Of a stretch of 64,000 nucleotides of DNA, positions 62,783 to 64,000 are shown piece after piece. A program made the translations under genes and the position numbers. The DNA is from Perlabentimonas gracilis. GTDB lineage: Bacteria; Bacteroidota; Bacteroidia; Bacteroidales; Tenuifilaceae. Numbering within the stretch: the stretch's first letter is position 1; each line of letters starts with the position of its first letter. The DNA lies in the NCBI RefSeq assembly GCF_011174675.1, contig NZ_JAANIG010000002.1, positions 1-64,000 of the forward strand, written 5' to 3'. The notes under the pieces were generated by a model. The model was not told where the DNA came from, did not search any database, and saw only the letters and a list, made by a program, of their open reading frames with translations.

Positions 62783-63439
62783 TTACATGTGCTTAACCAT
62801 TTCCTTTACAATGGCGTTTGCTCCATTGGCAATATCAACAATAGTAGCCTCGAGCATATAGCATGGGGTGGTGAAGAGTAGGTTGTCTTTGTCAGTTGAA
62901 ACCTCTCCGTGGTTGGTGTTTTGATGATTGGCACCCAGGGTGCTTACTGCTTTTGCCGTGCCCTCGTCTTGTCCAATGGTTAGCGTTGCGCCCTTAATTA
63001 GCTTGGCCAGCAGTACCGGTGAAATGCAAAGGGCACCAATGGGTTTCTTGGCTTTGTGTGTATCAAGTATAACCTTCTCAACTTCGGGGTTAACCTTGCA
63101 GTCTGCACCATCAAAGGCAAAGGTGCAAAGGTTCTTTGCCACACCAAATCCGCCGGGGAAGATTAGGGCATCGAAATCGTGGGGCTTAAAATCCGAAAGG
63201 GGTTTAATATTTCCCCGGGCAATGCGTGCTGCCTCAACAAGCACATTGCGCTTTTCGTTCATCTCCTCACCTGTAATATGGTTCACAACGTGATGCTGGT
63301 CGATGTTGGGAGCGAATATCTCATAGGTTCCGCCCTGCGATGCTATTGCGTATAGGGTCATGGTGGCTTCATGAATTTCGGCTCCGTCGTAAACACCGCA
63401 TCCAGCCAAAACTACAGCAAACTTCTTGTCTTTACTCAT
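62783..63439 (-). CDS. elbB: ElbB (DJ-1/PfpI-family glyoxalase)
   Basis: A class-I glutaminase-like fold protein: LAGCGVYDGAEIHEATM at the start, PHDFDALIFPGGFGVAKNLC and PIGALCISPVLLAK with the nucleophile-elbow Cys. The 218-residue length and CGVYDGAEIHE match ElbB, which removes glyoxal-type aldehydes and is linked to isoprenoid work in E. coli. It is monocistronic. Confidence 0.93.
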   Translation of the reverse strand: MSKDKKFAVVLAGCGVYDGAEIHEATMTLYAIASQGGTYEIFAPNIDQHHVVNHITGEEMNEKRNVLVEAARIARGNIKPLSDFKPHDFDALIFPGGFGVAKNLCTFAFDGADCKVNPEVEKVILDTHKAKKPIGALCISPVLLAKLIKGATLTIGQDEGTAKAVSTLGANHQNTNHGEVSTDKDNLLFTTPCYMLEATIVDIANGANAIVKEMVKHM

Positions 63440-63536
63440 AGCAATTCGTATTTTTGATTTGACCGTTAAGATAGTAATTTCTGCTTTTTTAAGCCTTGGT
63501 ATAATCTATGAGTTTCGTTAAAAAATTCAAAATAGA

Positions 63537-64000
63537 ATGAGAACCTTTGTTGGAGTTAAAATTCCGGTTGATGCTGAACAACAACTGTTGCTGGCTCAGC
63601 TTCAGCAGGAGCTAAAGTTCGAGAATATTAAATGGGTAGATCTGTCGACCCTTCATGTTACCCTATTTTTTCTGGGAGATACATCAGATGAGTTAGCCAA
63701 AGATATTTGCAAATTTTTTACCGATTGTATTTCCCAAATCCCTGTGTTCAACATATCAGTAAATGGGGTGGGAACATTTGGTTCCAAAGGTAACCCTAGG
63801 GTTATTTGGCTTGGCCTTAAACCCAGTGACGATTTAAATGATATACAGCAAATGGTTGAGCAATTTGTTGTTGCCAAGGGTTACCCTGTCGATGAAAGGG
63901 GTTTTAATCCACATATTACCATCGGTAGGATAAAGGGGGAAGGCGGTCGAAAGCAAGTGCTTAATGTGGTGTCGGAGTTTGGTCATCTCGTCCACCAGGA
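63537..64000 (+). CDS. thpR: RNA 2',3'-cyclic phosphodiesterase (ThpR), 3' end outside the window
   Basis: The frame from ATG 63537 is open to the window end (154 codons). It carries both HxTx motifs of the 2H phosphoesterase family: LHVTLFFLG and PHITIGRI, and begins MRTFVGVKIP as ThpR/LigT proteins do. The enzyme opens 2',3'-cyclic phosphates and can join tRNA halves in vitro. Usual length is about 180-190 residues, so roughly 30-40 are missing. A TATTTTTG at 63449-63456 could be a distant -7 box. Confidence 0.92.
   Translation, partial: MRTFVGVKIPVDAEQQLLLAQLQQELKFENIKWVDLSTLHVTLFFLGDTSDELAKDICKFFTDCISQIPVFNISVNGVGTFGSKGNPRVIWLGLKPSDDLNDIQQMVEQFVVAKGYPVDERGFNPHITIGRIKGEGGRKQVLNVVSEFGHLVHQ

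Noticed and set aside
1-64000. CRISPR array, rRNA operon, prophage or integrated element with attachment sites
   Set aside because: No regularly spaced repeats, rRNA sequence, phage structural genes or integrase were found. The tRNA-Arg has no nearby integrase or duplicated 3' end that I can see.

Overview
The window comes from a member of the Bacteroidota, most likely an anaerobic or facultative Bacteroidales-like organism (inference; no rRNA is present). The evidence is the gene families (BlaI with an M56-TonB fusion, DUF4294, TlpA-type thioredoxin lipoproteins, TolC/HlyD/ABC sets, arginine deiminase, methylglyoxal synthase). It is supported by many upstream sequences that fit the Bacteroidota promoter pattern TTTG-N(18-21)-TAnnTTTG. 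One tRNA (Arg-ACG, no encoded CCA) and a 6S RNA are visible. The DNA is moderately AT-rich.

Layout. (1) Positions 1-7200 are accessory: the start of an IS1595-like transposase at the left edge, an AT-rich two-gene PD-(D/E)XK nuclease module, an hsdR gene without hsdM or hsdS in view, a broken rhuM, an HNH nuclease translationally coupled to a small agmatine/peptidylarginine-deiminase-like enzyme, and an orphan HipB-like regulator with two identical-format operators. (2) 7201-16800 is chromosomal housekeeping: a UVR-motif protein, tRNA-Arg, rplS, a C69 dipeptidase, anmK, an M23 peptidase, a ZapB-like protein, zapA, 6S RNA and rny. (3) 16894-22074 is a nucleotide-sugar cassette (WbpE/WbpD/WbpB/WbpA-like plus a uronate 4-epimerase) without glycosyltransferases. 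(4) 22078-33303 holds a nucleosidase, mgsA, a TPR protein, the BlaI/M56-TonB sensor pair with twin operators, an M13 peptidase, a DUF255 protein and a TlpA-like protein. (5) 33374-41140 is envelope biology: a barrel protein with a two-domain lipoprotein, an ABC efflux operon lacking a permease, and a large membrane/coiled-coil protein. (6) 41299-48865 holds mutS2 and an FGGY kinase/AGPS-like/GlpD operon. (7) 48866-64000 is mostly core: rpsO, pnp, an S9 peptidase, a deoxynucleoside kinase, an abundant-looking OmpA/TPR lipoprotein, a TrmH-family methyltransferase, sucC, arcA, CDGSH iron-sulfur proteins, RDD and DUF4294 proteins, elbB and the start of thpR.

How genes work together. zapA, the coiled-coil gene and 6S RNA lead into rny. 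The five sugar genes make a di-N-acetylated uronic-acid-type UDP-sugar for surface polysaccharide. blaI and the M56-TonB gene form an envelope-sensing switch. The HlyD/ATPase/TolC genes supply three of the four parts of an efflux pump. The kinase, AGPS-like and GlpD genes suggest glycerol-ether or glycerol-phosphate metabolism.

The most novel candidates are the HNH-deiminase pair, the PD-(D/E)XK two-gene module, the kinase-AGPS-GlpD operon and the twin-operator HipB orphan. None is proven here; the checks are listed. Intergenic stretches are short; the only one over 300 bp without a gene is 48866-49169, which holds the glpD/rpsO promoter region.
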